Both the position numbers and the translations under genes were made by a program. A stretch of 64,000 nucleotides of DNA from Axinella damicornis. Taxonomy: Eukaryota; Porifera; Demospongiae; Axinellida; Axinellidae. Below, in pieces: positions 36,321-48,280 of the stretch; within the stretch, counting starts at the first letter, position 1, and each line of letters begins with the position of its first letter. Below the pieces are notes generated by a model. It searched no databases and had not been told where the DNA came from. It saw only the letters and a list, made by a program, of their open reading frames with translations. The stretch spans positions 12,786,633-12,850,632 of the forward strand of contig OZ007515.1 in NCBI GenBank assembly GCA_963931865.1, read 5' to 3'.

Positions 36321-38040
36321 ATGGACACTCTGTTGCTAATCAGTCGTTCTTTGAGCTATTCCGTAATTCTGCTGAGCTTCTGCATGAAGCTTCCCCAGAT
36401 TTTAGCTATTTTCTCTTCTAAAGGCAGCCGGGGACTGAATTTGAGGGGATACTGGATGGAGATTGCATGGTGAGCTATTATTAACCCCACCTATTTCTGC
36501 AAAGTGATTGTTTACCTTTCCTGCAGTTACCTCATTGGTTCTTCGTATGGATACTTCCATGATTTCCATATATCAACGTATGGCGAGTCAATTCTCCTAG
36601 GAATTCAGTGTGAGCTACAAGCTTCCTCACACACAGGCACACCACATGCATCTCCCTCATGTTGCACGCATCCACACCCGCAGCTGCTACCATAATTTAC
36701 CTAGCAGTGCTCTATGGAAACAGGTGGAATGTTGAGAATGCTCTCTGCTTCATAGTGTATCCTCAACGTCAGACCTTGCCGTATCAAATCAGAATGGCCA
36801 TGAGTGGGGAGCAAGCCCGCTGTGGTACGCTTGCTTAGTGTTGCTCAACACTGCACTGGGCTGGACTGATGTATTTCCTTAACAAGAGTCCAGCATCTCA
36901 GCATTCACGGCAGGCTCTGTTGCCAAGGTTCTCCCACCTTCACTGCTCTACCTGCTGCTGGTGAGCATGCACTGTCATGCAGTGTTCGGCCAGCAGTGAC
37001 CTCTGACCTCTTTCTCCTAGCTGTCCACCCTCCCACTTTCTGTGGCCAGCAAGCTGGCTCAGATTGCTGAATTGTATCAGCTCAAGTCTGCAGGTGATGT
37101 CAGTATGCTCATGTGGGGGCTAGCTGCCTATGGCTGTGCAGGTTTGAGCAGAGCAACCAGTGGGCCAGTTCTCCGCTGTTGTTGAACTGTGTGTGTGTAT
37201 GGCCATCTCTGTAGCTCGGCTGTTCACCGTTGTGGTTGAGATCAAGGATACATTGAGTGAGGAGTGATAGATGTACTGATCACACACACTTGCACATAGC
37301 ACAGTTCAGTATTTATTGAATGGCTTAGCAACCTGCAGATCAGCATTTTATTTACAGGCATGACTGCAGATCAGTGTAGCTATATGCACGAACCACTGGA
37401 GTCTACGTCCGCTGGAGTCTACGTCCTGCAATAGCTCATGTTTGGAATAACCGTCATTGGTGTTGCTATTCAAGCTAGCCAACCCATTGGAATGGCACAC
37501 AATAGCAACCATACCACTGGTTCACTCAAGCAGTCAATGTATGAGCTATAGCAATTCTACAGTATGGTATACAGTACCTTTATCAGACCTCCAGATACCA
37601 CTGGCAGACATTTCCTAGGACCCGCTGCCTCCAGCTTTCTGATTCAGCTATATCTAGTAGCTGTCTGCCTGGTGCTCAGCTGTGTAGGCTCACCGGTTGT
37701 TTACCGGAATGTGCTGGGGGTGATATGGCCAATGTACTGTTACACGAGATTCCATCATGTGACATTGTGGTCAGGCAACTCCCTCTCATTCCGTGGAACT
37801 CCACCTGCATGCCGTGTACAAATGTGATGCTAGTAATTTCTGCACACCCCCCAGATAGTATATACCATGTGCTAGAGTTACAAGTTTGTTATTGTGTGGG
37901 TGGCTGTAATGTCTTCTCTGCCTCTCCTACGCGTACATGATTCATACACAGTATTCGTAAGCTTCCTGACAAACCTCCTGCTGAACGTGGTGGTGGTGAC
38001 GCTGTGTCTACACTATGGCTCCAGCAAAGCAAAGCACTGA
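36321..38040 (+). CDS. PQ-loop repeat membrane protein (MPDU1/SLC66A3-like), incomplete model
   Basis: Supported exons: 36321-36469, 36527-36609, 36684-36754, perhaps 36793-36870, then about 36883-36960, 37021-37093, and a last exon from about 37951 to the stop at 38038-38040. The first PQ motif is clear (KLPQILAIFSSKGSRGLNLR), followed by STYGESILLGIQSATIIYLA, which aligns with MPDU1 at the WGEA position. The second repeat reads LPLSVASKLAQIAELYQLKS, and the C-terminus is a hydrophobic helix plus a basic tail (SSKAKH). MPDU1 is an endoplasmic reticulum protein needed to use mannose-P-dolichol and glucose-P-dolichol; SLC66A3 is a related PQ-loop protein. One exon (after AG/GTGATG at 37093, expected to carry the QLS..T and GS.ARIFT segment) was not found, and the phase around 36870-36890 is unsettled. 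Confidence 0.6.
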
Positions 38041-38712
38041 GAAGAACACTATTATTTTGCAAGAGTGATTTGCAGCTGCAGTCAATATTATTATTACACG
38101 AGTGGGAGGTCAGCTTTCAGGTGGCAGTATTCTCGACAATAGTATTGCAGTTAGTGGTAATATCAGTTTTGTGAAGTGCAGCGTACAATGTGCTTTGCTG
38201 TTGTTCATATGAACAAGTTCTACTGATTCAGAACTGTGAACATCAGGATGTAGCTCATGAGCGAAAAGGAGTGTCCAACTTCCATCCAAATACCAGTACT
38301 TGTCTGTTCAGATTTTGTTGTAAGCCTTGAGATTCCTATATGGAAACTAGCTTGCAGTTCAGTAGTAATGTTATCGGAGTTAGTTTCAGTGGCATTGTAG
38401 TTACTGTAATTCTCTGGTATAATAGCTAGAGCTGCCTCAATATGGTGAACCAGTGAAATAATTATATGCCATGGTGTTTTGACCTAGCTGTGGCAATTAT
38501 TTAATATGACCAAGCAAACAAACAAGAATGTTCCCTATAAGGGCCTAAGACCGGAGGACCTCCATTTGCAGACATCCCAAACCTTGTTCCAAGGCCATTT
38601 CTTGGGAGTTAGCGTAGATCCACAAGTTTGCATTTGTTGGCCTCCTGAAGCTGCACGAACCGCTCTATGACTGAGCATTTGACTGAGCATGCATGGCCTC
38701 AAGGGTAGTTTC

Positions 38713-39258
38713 TAGGCCTTGACAAATTATGCTTTTTTCTGCCCTATTATTCTATTCCCTTATTCTCAGCATTAATGCCTATTATGCTTTGAAGTTGTCC
38801 TATTATTCTCAAAATTATGCTAGCATAATTTATCAACACTATTCTTCACTCAGCGTTCTTGTACTGCAGCATATATACATTGTACAGGAGCATTATTATT
38901 TCTCTAGCGATGACTGTCATTGATATATGGGTAAAGGAGTCTTGCAAGATGGTGAACATTCGCTCTACAGCTGCAGAGGATGGCTGAACCAGTATAAGAT
39001 ACACGACATTGTATAGAATCAGTTTGCATTCTAATGTTTAGTGCGAGGGTGTGGCTTTGCGAGATAGGCCTGCACGCCAGCAAGTCTGAACAAGCATACT
39101 GTTTAGTACAGCTTCAATTATAAGTATTGGGTAACTGCATGTAGCCTATTATTCTCACAGGTCTGGATATTTATGCCTATTATTCCAGCATAATTCCCTT
39201 ACGCTCTTGAGTACCTATTATTCTCAAAATTATGCTAGCATAATTTGTCAAGGCCTAG
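38713..39258. mobile_element. Inverted-repeat element, about 545 bp
   Basis: Left end AGGCCTTGACAAATTATGCT is mirrored by AGCATAATTTGTCAAGGCCT at the right end. The interior repeats CCTATTATTCTCAAAATTATG near both ends. No open frame of note, so non-autonomous. Confidence 0.7.
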
Positions 39259-39268
39259 TACTAGTTTC

Positions 39269-39531
39269 TAGGGCCTGAACAATTAATTAGTTGACTGAAC
39301 TAAGGGTGTCGACTACATTTCTTGCATGTCAACTAGTTGAGAGGGTCAGCCTTACTCCATAACATGTAGTGGTGCTAAATATTCTGTAATGTCAGTGACT
39401 TCAGTGGATTTGTGCTGTGACAGCCAGTGATGACATTCTGTCATTTCTCAGTTAGTATTCAACTAGTCGACTAGTGCAAACTACAAACCAATTAGTCGAC
39501 TAAAGAAATTTCCTAGTCATTCGAGCCCTAG
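39269..39531. mobile_element. hAT-like miniature element
   Basis: Ends are related inverted repeats (TAGGGCCTGAACAATTAATT at left; complement of TCATTCGAGCCCTA at right) with repeated AGTCGACTA motifs inside. TAGTTTC flanks both sides. TAGGGYTCGA ends are common in hAT-type miniature elements. Confidence 0.5.
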
Positions 39532-39797
39532 TAGTTTCACGTCAGTTTGTAGTGGTCAAACTGTTTTGAACCACTGTTAGAGTAACAAACCTGGTCAATA
39601 GAGTAGAGAAAGAGTTCAAATGCCCCCAACTGATGTGAAACTACCTTTTAGGCCATGCAGGTTTAGGGCATCTGATAACGTTACCACATGCCACAGGAAT
39701 GCATAATGCCACTCTCTACGTCAATATGTGCTCCTGACGGCAACAGAGTTGCTTGCTGTTCATGTTTCATGCTCAAAAGTTTGTAGTCCCAGGATTG

Positions 39798-42700
39798 TCA
39801 CTTGCTCCTCTCCACCAGCTGCAATACTGCGCTCAGCTTCTGCTCTGAGTCGTGCAGCAGTTCCTCCACTTCCTTTGTTACCATGGCAACATAGTCACTG
39901 TCTGTCATCTGCTTTAAGTTGACACATACGTTGTGGTAAGCACCACGGATACCAGTGTCAAGACTGTGTGCCCCAACCTGTGTTGGGTTAGAGGAAGCAA
40001 CATCAGATAAAGGTACCACATTTAGTGGATTGGTCATAATTGTCTCCAACTTCTAGAGCTGATAGCAACTGCTGCATAACTGATCTGAAATAATAGTGAT
40101 CTTAAGCTTTAAGGTATACTAGGAGCAATGTGCATGAGGTGGAAGTAACTTGCCTTCAAAGTAACTGCTGCTGACCTGAAGATCAGTTATTGCGGCAATG
40201 TTGCCATGTTCTGCCAGGATCAGTAGGTGGGGCCAGCAGCTATGGGCAACACGGGCAATGGTTAGGGGCACTTCGATGGCCTTCTTCAGTCCTGAATCAA
40301 CAGCCTTCTGATGGCTAGGGGAAGAGGGAGAAGAGACGATATACACGTAGCTAGGCTGCTGCTCAGCAACTCACACTTCCCAGATGTCTCGGTGCTTGCA
40401 TTGCCATGCTTACCTCGCCTCGTTCCCAGGCCATGTGGGATGGCCTGGGAACGAGGCTGATGCTTACCTCGCCTCGTTCCCAGGCCATGTGGGATGGCCT
40501 GGGAACGAGGCTGATGCTTACCTAGCCTCGTTCCCAGGCCATGTGGGATGGCCTGGGAACGAGGCTGATGCTTACCTAGCCTCGTTCCCAGGCCACGTGG
40601 GATGGCCTGGGAACGAGGCTGATGCTTACCTAGCCTCGTTCCCAGGCCACGTGGGATGGCCTGGGAACGAGGCTGATGCTTACCTAGCCTCGTTCCCAGG
40701 CCACGTGGGATGGCCTGGGAACGAGGCTGATGCTTACCTAGCCTCGTTCCCAGGCCACGTGGGATGGCCTGGGAACGAGGCTAATGCTTACCTGGCCTCG
40801 TTCCCAGGCCACGTGGGATGGCCTGGGAACGAGGCTAATTCTTACCTGGCTTTCTCCTCCTCAGTTTTATGCGGTAGTCTCAGTGCATCCTGTGAGCAGG
40901 AAGGAGGGACCCGATTGGCATTATTGTTCTACTGTTCCTCTTCCCTCCCTCCCTCGATCTCCCAACCCTCCCTCCCAACCCTCTCTCCCTTCCCTCCCTC
41001 CCTCCCCTCCTTCTCTCCCTTCCCTCTCTCCCTTCTCTCCCTCACCAAGTAATCACTGAATGCTTGGGAATCCTTGTCAACCAGGGGCAGCAGTTGCTGC
41101 ACGGCCTCATGCAGTGGTGCGATCGCCTGTCGCATCACAGTATCCAGAGACTCATACTTGCGATTACCAAATGTCAAGAAACCCACCATCGTACCCAGTG
41201 CTGCTCCCTGTGTGGGTGTGTGGGTGTGTGGTGGTGGTGGTGGTGGGGGGGGGGGGGGGGGGGATAGCTGACAGTAGTAAGCTACTTCTAGCTCAGAAGT
41301 GTGGAACGTCCACTGTATCAAGCTAGCCTTGAACCAATCCATGAGGGCAAGAGGCTACCACACACTGCTGGGAGGGGAAGCAACACTCACCATGCTGGCA
41401 CTACATGCGGCTACAGCTCCACCTCCCGGAGTGGCAGTGCGGGAGGCAATGGTCTCTACTAGACGGCGGACACTGCCGCTCAGCAGTGGCCCATCCTGGT
41501 TGCTACCTGTTCTGTACCTGAGAGAGAGAGAGTGAGTGTGCGTATGTGAGCATGAGCGTGTGTGTGTTTGTGTGTGTGTAAGTGTGAGTGTGTGTGTGTA
41601 TATACGAGTGTGTAGTGTGTGAAGATGGCTCGAAAACAAGTAATACTATAGCTGGCTTGATATATAACAGGCAGCTACACTGAGCAGTTCTCACTCTATG
41701 ATCTTCTCCTGGAGGTTGAACTCAGCAAGAGTGTTCAGTCCTAGTCTCTGGACCACCAGCAGCAGCTTCTGGCGTTCATGAACAATGAAGAGGTTCTCTT
41801 GCTGGATGTAATACTCGGCAGCCATGAGCACTGCCTTCAGGGGTACCAGCCCCACGATCTCTGATCCCACCACTGCAAGATTCAGGGACTGGAATATATA
41901 TTATGTGTGTGTGTACGTGTGTGTATATATGTATGACATTGTGTGTGTGTATGTGCAGTATCCTCACTGATAAGTGGCTCTGCACGTATGCATAACTATG
42001 GTGGCCCTGGAGGTCGCGCACACAAATGTCACCACACATACTCTAGCGTCTTTGCAGCATTCCTCGAAGGCCACGTGGATGGGCGTGGTCTCAAAGTCAG
42101 TAAGGTTCATGGAGACTTGGGCCACGTCGTGCTCCTCCAAGTACCAGCCCAGTGCCTTCACACACTTCAGCCTGCCCCGCTGGAGTGTAGGAGGGGAGGG
42201 GTGTGGAGGGGAGGGGAAGTGCAGAGGGAAGGGGAAGTGTGGAGGGGAGGGGTGTGGAGGGGAGGGGAAGTGCGGAGGGGAGGGGAAGTGCGGAGGGAAG
42301 GGGAAGTGTGGAGGGGAGGGGTGTGGAGGGGAGGGGTGTGGAAGAGAGGGGAAGTGCGGAGGGTGGAGGGGAGGGGTGTGGAAGGGAGGGGAGGGGGTGC
42401 AGGAGCGGGGGAGTGTAGGGGGGAGTGTGGAGGGGAGGGGGGAGGTGCATCAGTGTGAGAGTGGATACCAGGTAACAAAGATCAGAGCTGCATACCTCAT
42501 TCGGCCCTCTGCCCAGCTCACGAAGGTCAAGGGCAATGCGGTGTGCCTGCTGCTTTGTGCTCAGGAGGTTCACGTTGTATGCAATCAGGAAGGTCCTGGC
42601 CCCTGCTACTGTCGCCCCCCACCGCGGTACAAACTCTGAGGGGCCAAAATCAGGAGACCACTCCGGTCTTGTCAACTGCATGTGTGTGTGTGCAGTGTAC

Positions 42701-44959
42701 ATGTGTTAGGGTGACAGAGGCAGTCATTTCACGTTACTGATAGCTCACGGTGTAACTATGTGAAAATGGAGGGACCCATAGCACTGTTCTAGGTAGCTCA
42801 AGTGGTGGTCACTCCAATAAGCGACGTACTCAGAACTGCAACTGGCAACAGAATCTGTGAACATCCCAAAAACTGCCTGTGACCGACCACGTCCCCACAT
42901 TGCTAAACTGGTGGTGACCACAGAAAAATCCATTGTGACTACTAGAGCTGTGACCAATAACCAATATATTGAATAATTGATCGATGTAGAGATCTTAACC
43001 AATATATTGGAGGTAAAATCGAGATATCAATTATTGAAATCTGTTTAGTGAGCACAATAAAGCGAACATAAAATGGTCATATTATGCAACAGTTAAGCAC
43101 TTCAAACTTGTAGCAAACCATACGTATATAACAAGTAACAGTATACATACAACATATTTCTCCACCCAATAATCAGTAATCGGCAATTATTCAACCCACA
43201 ATAATCGGCAATTATTCAACCCCCAATAATCAGTGTTGATTCCAGGACCAATATCACAGCACTAGTGACTACATGACTAGTAGTATACCCCCCAGGTTAG
43301 TCTCGCCTGGCCGGACCTCCATTTCCCTCGGTGCGGAATGGAGTCTGGCCATGCGAGACTACCACTGGTATGGAGTAGTATGGTAAGCCACACCTACAAC
43401 TGCCGGACACAGGATTTTGAACCTTCTCTTTGAGTCCCTCGTACTCCCCTTCCCTGATCTGTCCCAGGGACGTCCGGTACTCCCTCTCCTGAGCACACTC
43501 ATAGAGGTAGACAGGTACGTGCAGCTCCTTTGCAAGCTGCTGGGAGAACTCCCGGCTGCATCTCACACACTCCTCCATGGTAACATTGGCAACAGGGACA
43601 AAGGGACACACGTCCAGTGCACCAATGCGAGGATGTGCCCCTGAATGCAATATGACAGGTGTCCCAGTAAAATGGTCGCTCAAGCTCCTAAAGGGATCCA
43701 GCACTCCATATCACTTGTAGGGTTTTACCGCTCATTGTGAGACTATGGCTTATCTGTCACTCTCTATTAAAGTGCACAGCAGTCCAACTCAATGGCTCCA
43801 ACAAGGATGGAAACCATACCTCTTCAATACTAACACATGGCAACAAAGGTGCCTAGTGTTTCATCTGTACATGCCATTGTGCGTGTCCTGCAGAGCAAAT
43901 GGTGTACTGGACCAGTGTGCAGCAGGTAGATACGCCATATAGACCTGTTGGACTTACATCACGTTTTCTGCAGCATTTCCGTGTACTATACTTGTGCCGC
44001 CATGCCGTTAGTCTAGCGGGCTAGTCCCTCCCCTCCAGCACGGATGACTCACGTCACCGCACGGGGAAAAGGAGGGTCTAGAACTTTGGACCACTTTGCT
44101 TGAACTCTACTCGAAATCCAGTAGATCCAATCAGATTGCAGCTGTCACGTGTGATCTTCCAATTTGCTCAGTAGAAGTGTTGAAGACTGTCTGCGTTTCC
44201 TGCTCTCCTGCACATACACAGCAACCAAACAGACAGTACAAGCAGCGAACGAGGTTAGCGGGCAGGAATCGACTGACTGCAGTCATACTATTGACGTAAA
44301 AGCATGTTGCTTCAGCTTAATTACATTCTTTCGTATCGAGTTAAGTGGTCCAAAGTTTCTAGACCTTCCTTCTCCATGCACACGTACTGAAAGCAATCAC
44401 GTGCTGAAAAGCGAAGGGCTAGCTTGTTAGATAAGTTACAACTATCCTGCCTTCTTGGTGAGGAGGGGAAAATAACTTTTCTCCTCCTCCTGTGCATCGC
44501 CCTCCCCCCGTGTGCCGCAAATGTCTGACATGTGAGACTTAGAACCACAATAATATAGTCCCTAGGGTTAGGGTTGGGTATGGCAATCTCAGGCCACAGC
44601 CTACACAACACATCATCACAGATCCTGGACTCAATGTGTTGTGCGATATTCATACCTTAGCCCTATCACTCTCGCACATCCTGCACGTGCACACTCACAC
44701 CCCTCACACACCCACCTTTGTGCTTCGTCATATCAATATGCTTGAAGGCCATTCGCGCGGCTGCCAGCGCTCCCTGGACCACAGCGTCGGGCGATCCCAC
44801 AAAGGTGTATACAGTTCTGTTGGTGGAGGCCCCAGCGTCCACATCCAGAAGCGAACAGTCCTTCGTCCCGCGAATGGCGCTTGCGATCGCTTCAATCACT
44901 TCACCACTGCGTCCCTCGGAAAAGTTTGGCACACACTCCACGATCTTTAGTTGTGCCAT
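39798..44959 (-). CDS. FTCD: Formimidoyltransferase-cyclodeaminase
   Basis: Ten exons give 541 residues, the human length: 44716-44959, 43423-43640, 42496-42675, 42042-42179, 41695-41888, 41391-41517, 41046-41207, 40846-40889, 40176-40314, 39798-39977. The formimidoyltransferase part has [28 protein letters not shown] and [16 protein letters not shown] (the HPR His near residue 84 is the family's catalytic His), [21 protein letters not shown] and [16 protein letters not shown]. The cyclodeaminase part has [28 protein letters not shown] and the final [16 protein letters not shown]. The enzyme moves the formimino group from formiminoglutamate (histidine breakdown) to tetrahydrofolate and then releases ammonia, channelling the polyglutamate folate. 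The start used is MAQLKIVEC; an upstream in-frame Met at 44986 exists. The intron after the 44-bp exon 8 begins within an eight-copy palindromic array (40407-40850). Confidence 0.96.
40407..40850 (-). repeat. 54-bp tandem array of a palindromic element carrying a splice donor
   Basis: Eight units. Each has a 45-bp near-palindrome (AGCCTCGTTCCCAGGCC, short loop, GGCCTGGGAACGAGGCT) plus 9 bp that read on the minus strand GGTAAGCAT. The unit next to FTCD exon 8 supplies its actual donor (CCAG/GTAAGAAT). Because 54 is a multiple of three, the plus strand is open through the array with an 18-residue period, but no gene features accompany it. Confidence 0.93.
40933..41041 (+). repeat. CCCTCCCT-rich low-complexity tract
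   Basis: Pyrimidine-rich plus strand in FTCD intron 7, just after the exon 7 donor. Confidence 0.8.
41217..41263 (+). repeat. (GTGTGG)n to poly(G) microsatellite
   Basis: GT-rich repeat passing into about 20 G, next to FTCD exon 7 acceptor (minus strand reads C then CA). Confidence 0.85.
42182..42445 (+). repeat. GGAGGGGAGGGG(AAGTGC/TGTG) minisatellite
   Basis: Units of about 15-17 bp (GGAGGGGAGGGGAAGTGC and GGAGGGGAGGGGTGTG) mixed in higher-order patterns in FTCD intron 3, directly upstream of the exon 4 acceptor on the minus strand. Confidence 0.85.
43298..43361. mobile_element. 64-bp foldback element
   Basis: TAGTCTCGCCTGGCCGGACC at left pairs with GAGTCTGGCCATGCGAGACTA at right, with a short loop. 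It resembles in size the palindromic element at 20861 but has different arms. In FTCD intron 2. No clear target duplication. Confidence 0.6.
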
Positions 44960-45599
44960 CGTCGACGTTGTCGCGATCGTGTTCACACCGTGCGATCACG
45001 CCGCGCCGATCGCCGAGCTAGACGAGGTCTACAAAGGATATAATAATTCAGGATTTCGGGACGCATGCGCGATGTGGCATCGCCAGGCCGGACACACGTG
45101 TGGGCCTGGGAACAGGGCTAAGTTAATTTCTACATAGCTGGTGGCACCCTTGTCTAACCCTAAGCAGCAACCCACTGAACTGTGGCACCTGAACTCGCAT
45201 GGGAGCCGCGCCACCTTTTTCATCAGCACGCACCGCAGCTAGGCGGCGCCCTGCCGTGACGCGATCACAAGCAGGGTGGCGGAGAAGTTGCTCTGACTCG
45301 CCTGGCTGCTAGCAGTTGCCCCCTCTCTGCTCTCCGGTTGGGGGTTGCGGCTGTTGAAGAGAGCAAATGGAGTAAAGCTATGTGGCTGTGTGGTCCTCGT
45401 ACGCGCCGGCCTGGCAAACTCCAACATCCATAATTGATTTTTTTGTGCATGTGTTTGTGCGCGTTTATATTATTCTTGTCTTGTCAGAAAAATGTTTGTC
45501 ATGCATGCGCAATGATGGAGGCGTGGCATTTTGAGGAAGCGCTTTTATTAGAAACACTGAGTCAGTAGTGGTGGTGGTGTGCCTATACGTCTGCCAAGG
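44960..45599. promoter_or_regulatory. Divergent upstream region FTCD / USP14
   Basis: 640 bp between the FTCD start (minus) and the USP14 start (plus). Part of a palindromic element arm (GGCCTGGGAACAGGGCTA) is at 45103-45120. The segment at 44950-45060 is GC-rich with several CGATCGCG motifs near the FTCD start. No TATA box seen. Confidence 0.45.
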
Positions 45600-48241
45600 A
45601 TGCCGGTGTTCAAGGGTAAAGTCGCATGTATGCTGTGCATATATGTATGAATTGTTAGTAATCCGCCTCCACTGCAGTTCGTGTGAAGTGGGGCAAGCAA
45701 AAGTTTGAGGCAGTGGAGCTAAACACAGATGAGCCACCTGTGGTCTTCAAAATGCAGCTGTTTTCCCTCTCGGGTAACCCTCCAATATCCAGCCACTAGT
45801 TGAATGATGTGTACAGAGCACTGGTTCCATGTTCAAGGGCATAGATGTAGTAGTCCCAGCTGCGACCGAGGTCAAGGGATTTCATGTTTGCTACTTTAAC
45901 GCATTGCAAAATGGCTCTTGACCGTTTGACTGCACTGTATTTCAACCGTTAACCTTTGACTACACACACATTTTGTCCTTTGACCTACTGGGTGGGCTGC
46001 CCATGCAGGCTGTGCTGGGGCCACTGTTTGCAATGTCTCATATGTGTGTTTGAAGAATGTGTAGCGACTCCACCCCTTCCTTAACTATAGCTTATGCATG
46101 GGGTCAAGATGCCCGGTCACAGCTGTGGTGGAGTGATACTCTCTTGATACTGTAGTGTAATCTTGCACAGCCATACCATGTTCTGCAGCAGAGGGAAGAT
46201 AGCCTACTGTTGGGGAATGTGGTCTGGCTGCACAAGTTCGTTCTGTGAGATCTTCACACAAAATGCTGTAGGTGTTTCCCCTGATCGGCAGAAGGTGATG
46301 GTTGCTGGGACAACGATCCTGGATGATGACTGGGGGAAATCAAAGGGGAAGATAAAGGAGGTATGTGTGGAACAAGGCTAATGAGGTTGACAACCAGTAT
46401 TGCAACACGATTTACACCTTCAGAATGTGATGTTGCTGATGATGGGGTCCGCAGAGGAGCTCCCCAAGGCACCCTCAGAGAAGACCAGGTTCATTGAGGA
46501 TATGTCAGAGGCCGAGGCAGCAGCTGCTGTGAGTGTGTGTGTGTGAGTGTGCGTGCATGCATGTGTGTGCATGCGTGTATGTATGCATGTGCGGGCGTGT
46601 GTGTGTGTGTGTTCAATGCTATTACCTGATTATTTGCAGGCAGCCTTGCATAGCCGGCCTGTAATGGGGTGTCTTGCCTGTGCATGAGTAGCAATGTGCT
46701 CTGTGGTGTGTGGTACTGCTGTCTCCATGCGTGAGATGTGTTCGTGTTGTGTAAGCCGACTGGCTTTGGAACTATATAGACTGCAGTGGTACAAGCCTGG
46801 TATTGTATGTACAGTATCAGTACCACTATTAGGTGTGCTGGCTCTCCAGGTTGCGCAAGAGGCTGGCTCATGATGCGTGCCAGAACTGGCCCATTTGGAA
46901 CTCCCAGTCATGGCACATTTTGACATGTCAATTAACCAAAACAACACACTCCGATGTGCCCTTTCTGCAACAATGAACCAAATTGGTAGAAACAGCACTC
47001 CTGGTGAGTGACAGCACACCAAGGATACACAGTGAAGCCAGCAAAGATGAAGTCTTGTCTTGTTTGCTACATGTACATGTACACTTGTTGTGGAGGGTGT
47101 CCTGGGGGCATGCACACATAACACTGTAAGCGATCAATCACTGGTGGCCTGGCTATGCACGCAGACTGATATGTTTGGGCTATGTTGTCCATTTTACCGA
47201 ATTTGACCCAAAATCATGAAAATCCATGGATGCCTTTGGTCGGGTACGATTTTTGACAAAAATGTGACCAAGTCATTTTAGCACATCACTTGAAGGTTCT
47301 GTTCATTCTGATCACAATGGCACAATACTGAGCTGCATGGGTACAACAGTCTTACTTTAGGCCATGGATACGTGTATATGGTGCCAGCTAAGTACTATTC
47401 TAGGTATTTTAGGCTAGGAATGAGATACGAAGCTGGGATTTGCACCATTGTGATCAGCATGAATGGAGCATTCCAATGATGTCCATTTTGCTATAGGTTG
47501 AATTTTGACCCAAAGTCATGGATTATAACCTTTGGCCGACAGCGATTTTTGACAAAAATGTGACTTAGGTTACGAGGACATCATTTGAAAGCTCTTTATG
47601 CTGTCCACAATGTCATGAATCCCAGCTTCATTGCTCCAGAGGTGGCACTTCAGTCACCCTATAGTACAGGACAGGAGTGCCAATTTTGGTTTAATTCCAA
47701 AATTGGCGTGTCAAAATGTGCCAATTTTAGTGCAAAAACCTACCTCCTACAGGAGGCTAACGACAGTGCAACCACACACACCTCATGTTATATGTGCAGC
47801 TGTCTCTGCCTACTGGGCTGGAGAACTTTGGCAATACGTGCTACATGAACGCCACCCTGCAGTGTTTCAAGGTGGTCCCTGAACTCCGGGAAACCCTGAG
47901 AAGGTGCAGTACTGTGCATGGCGGTCACATGTTACTCTTATAGCAGGGGGGATGTGTGTTGGCACACTATAGCCATCCCCAATGTCTCTCTCTGTAGCTA
48001 TGAGCCCCGGACCTCAAGCATGGCTGCCATGGCCTCTGACACTCCCAACGCCATCACTTCAGGTAAGCGTAGATGAAGGCTGTAGTGTCTGGATATATAG
48101 TGAAATAGTGTCTGTTTGTCATTCAGCCCTAATGGTCCTCTATGATATGATGGACCAAAACCAGGCACATATACCGCTGGCACTCTTCCTGCAGGTGGGT
48201 TTAGCATGGAGTTCACTCAACAAAGCTGATACTGACCCCCC

Positions 48242-48280
<39 letters not shown>

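Larger units (their letters stand above)
38041..39797. other. Gene-free, element-rich interval
   Basis: Between convergent ends of the PQ-loop gene and FTCD. AT-rich. Contains two adjacent inverted-repeat element remnants (38713-39258 and 39269-39531). No exon or RNA gene recognised. Confidence 0.6.

Noticed and set aside
40384..41052. 222-codon plus-strand open frame with eight copies of a [18 protein letters not shown] repeat
   Set aside because: It is the translation of the 54-bp palindromic array (54 is divisible by three) plus a CT-rich tract inside an FTCD intron; no splice or codon evidence for a gene.
43394..43422. Extended FTCD exon 2 ending at GTGTGG or GTAGGT
   Set aside because: Those donors shift the phase relative to exon 3; ending at GAGAAG/GTTCAA keeps frame and aligns residue for residue with the family.
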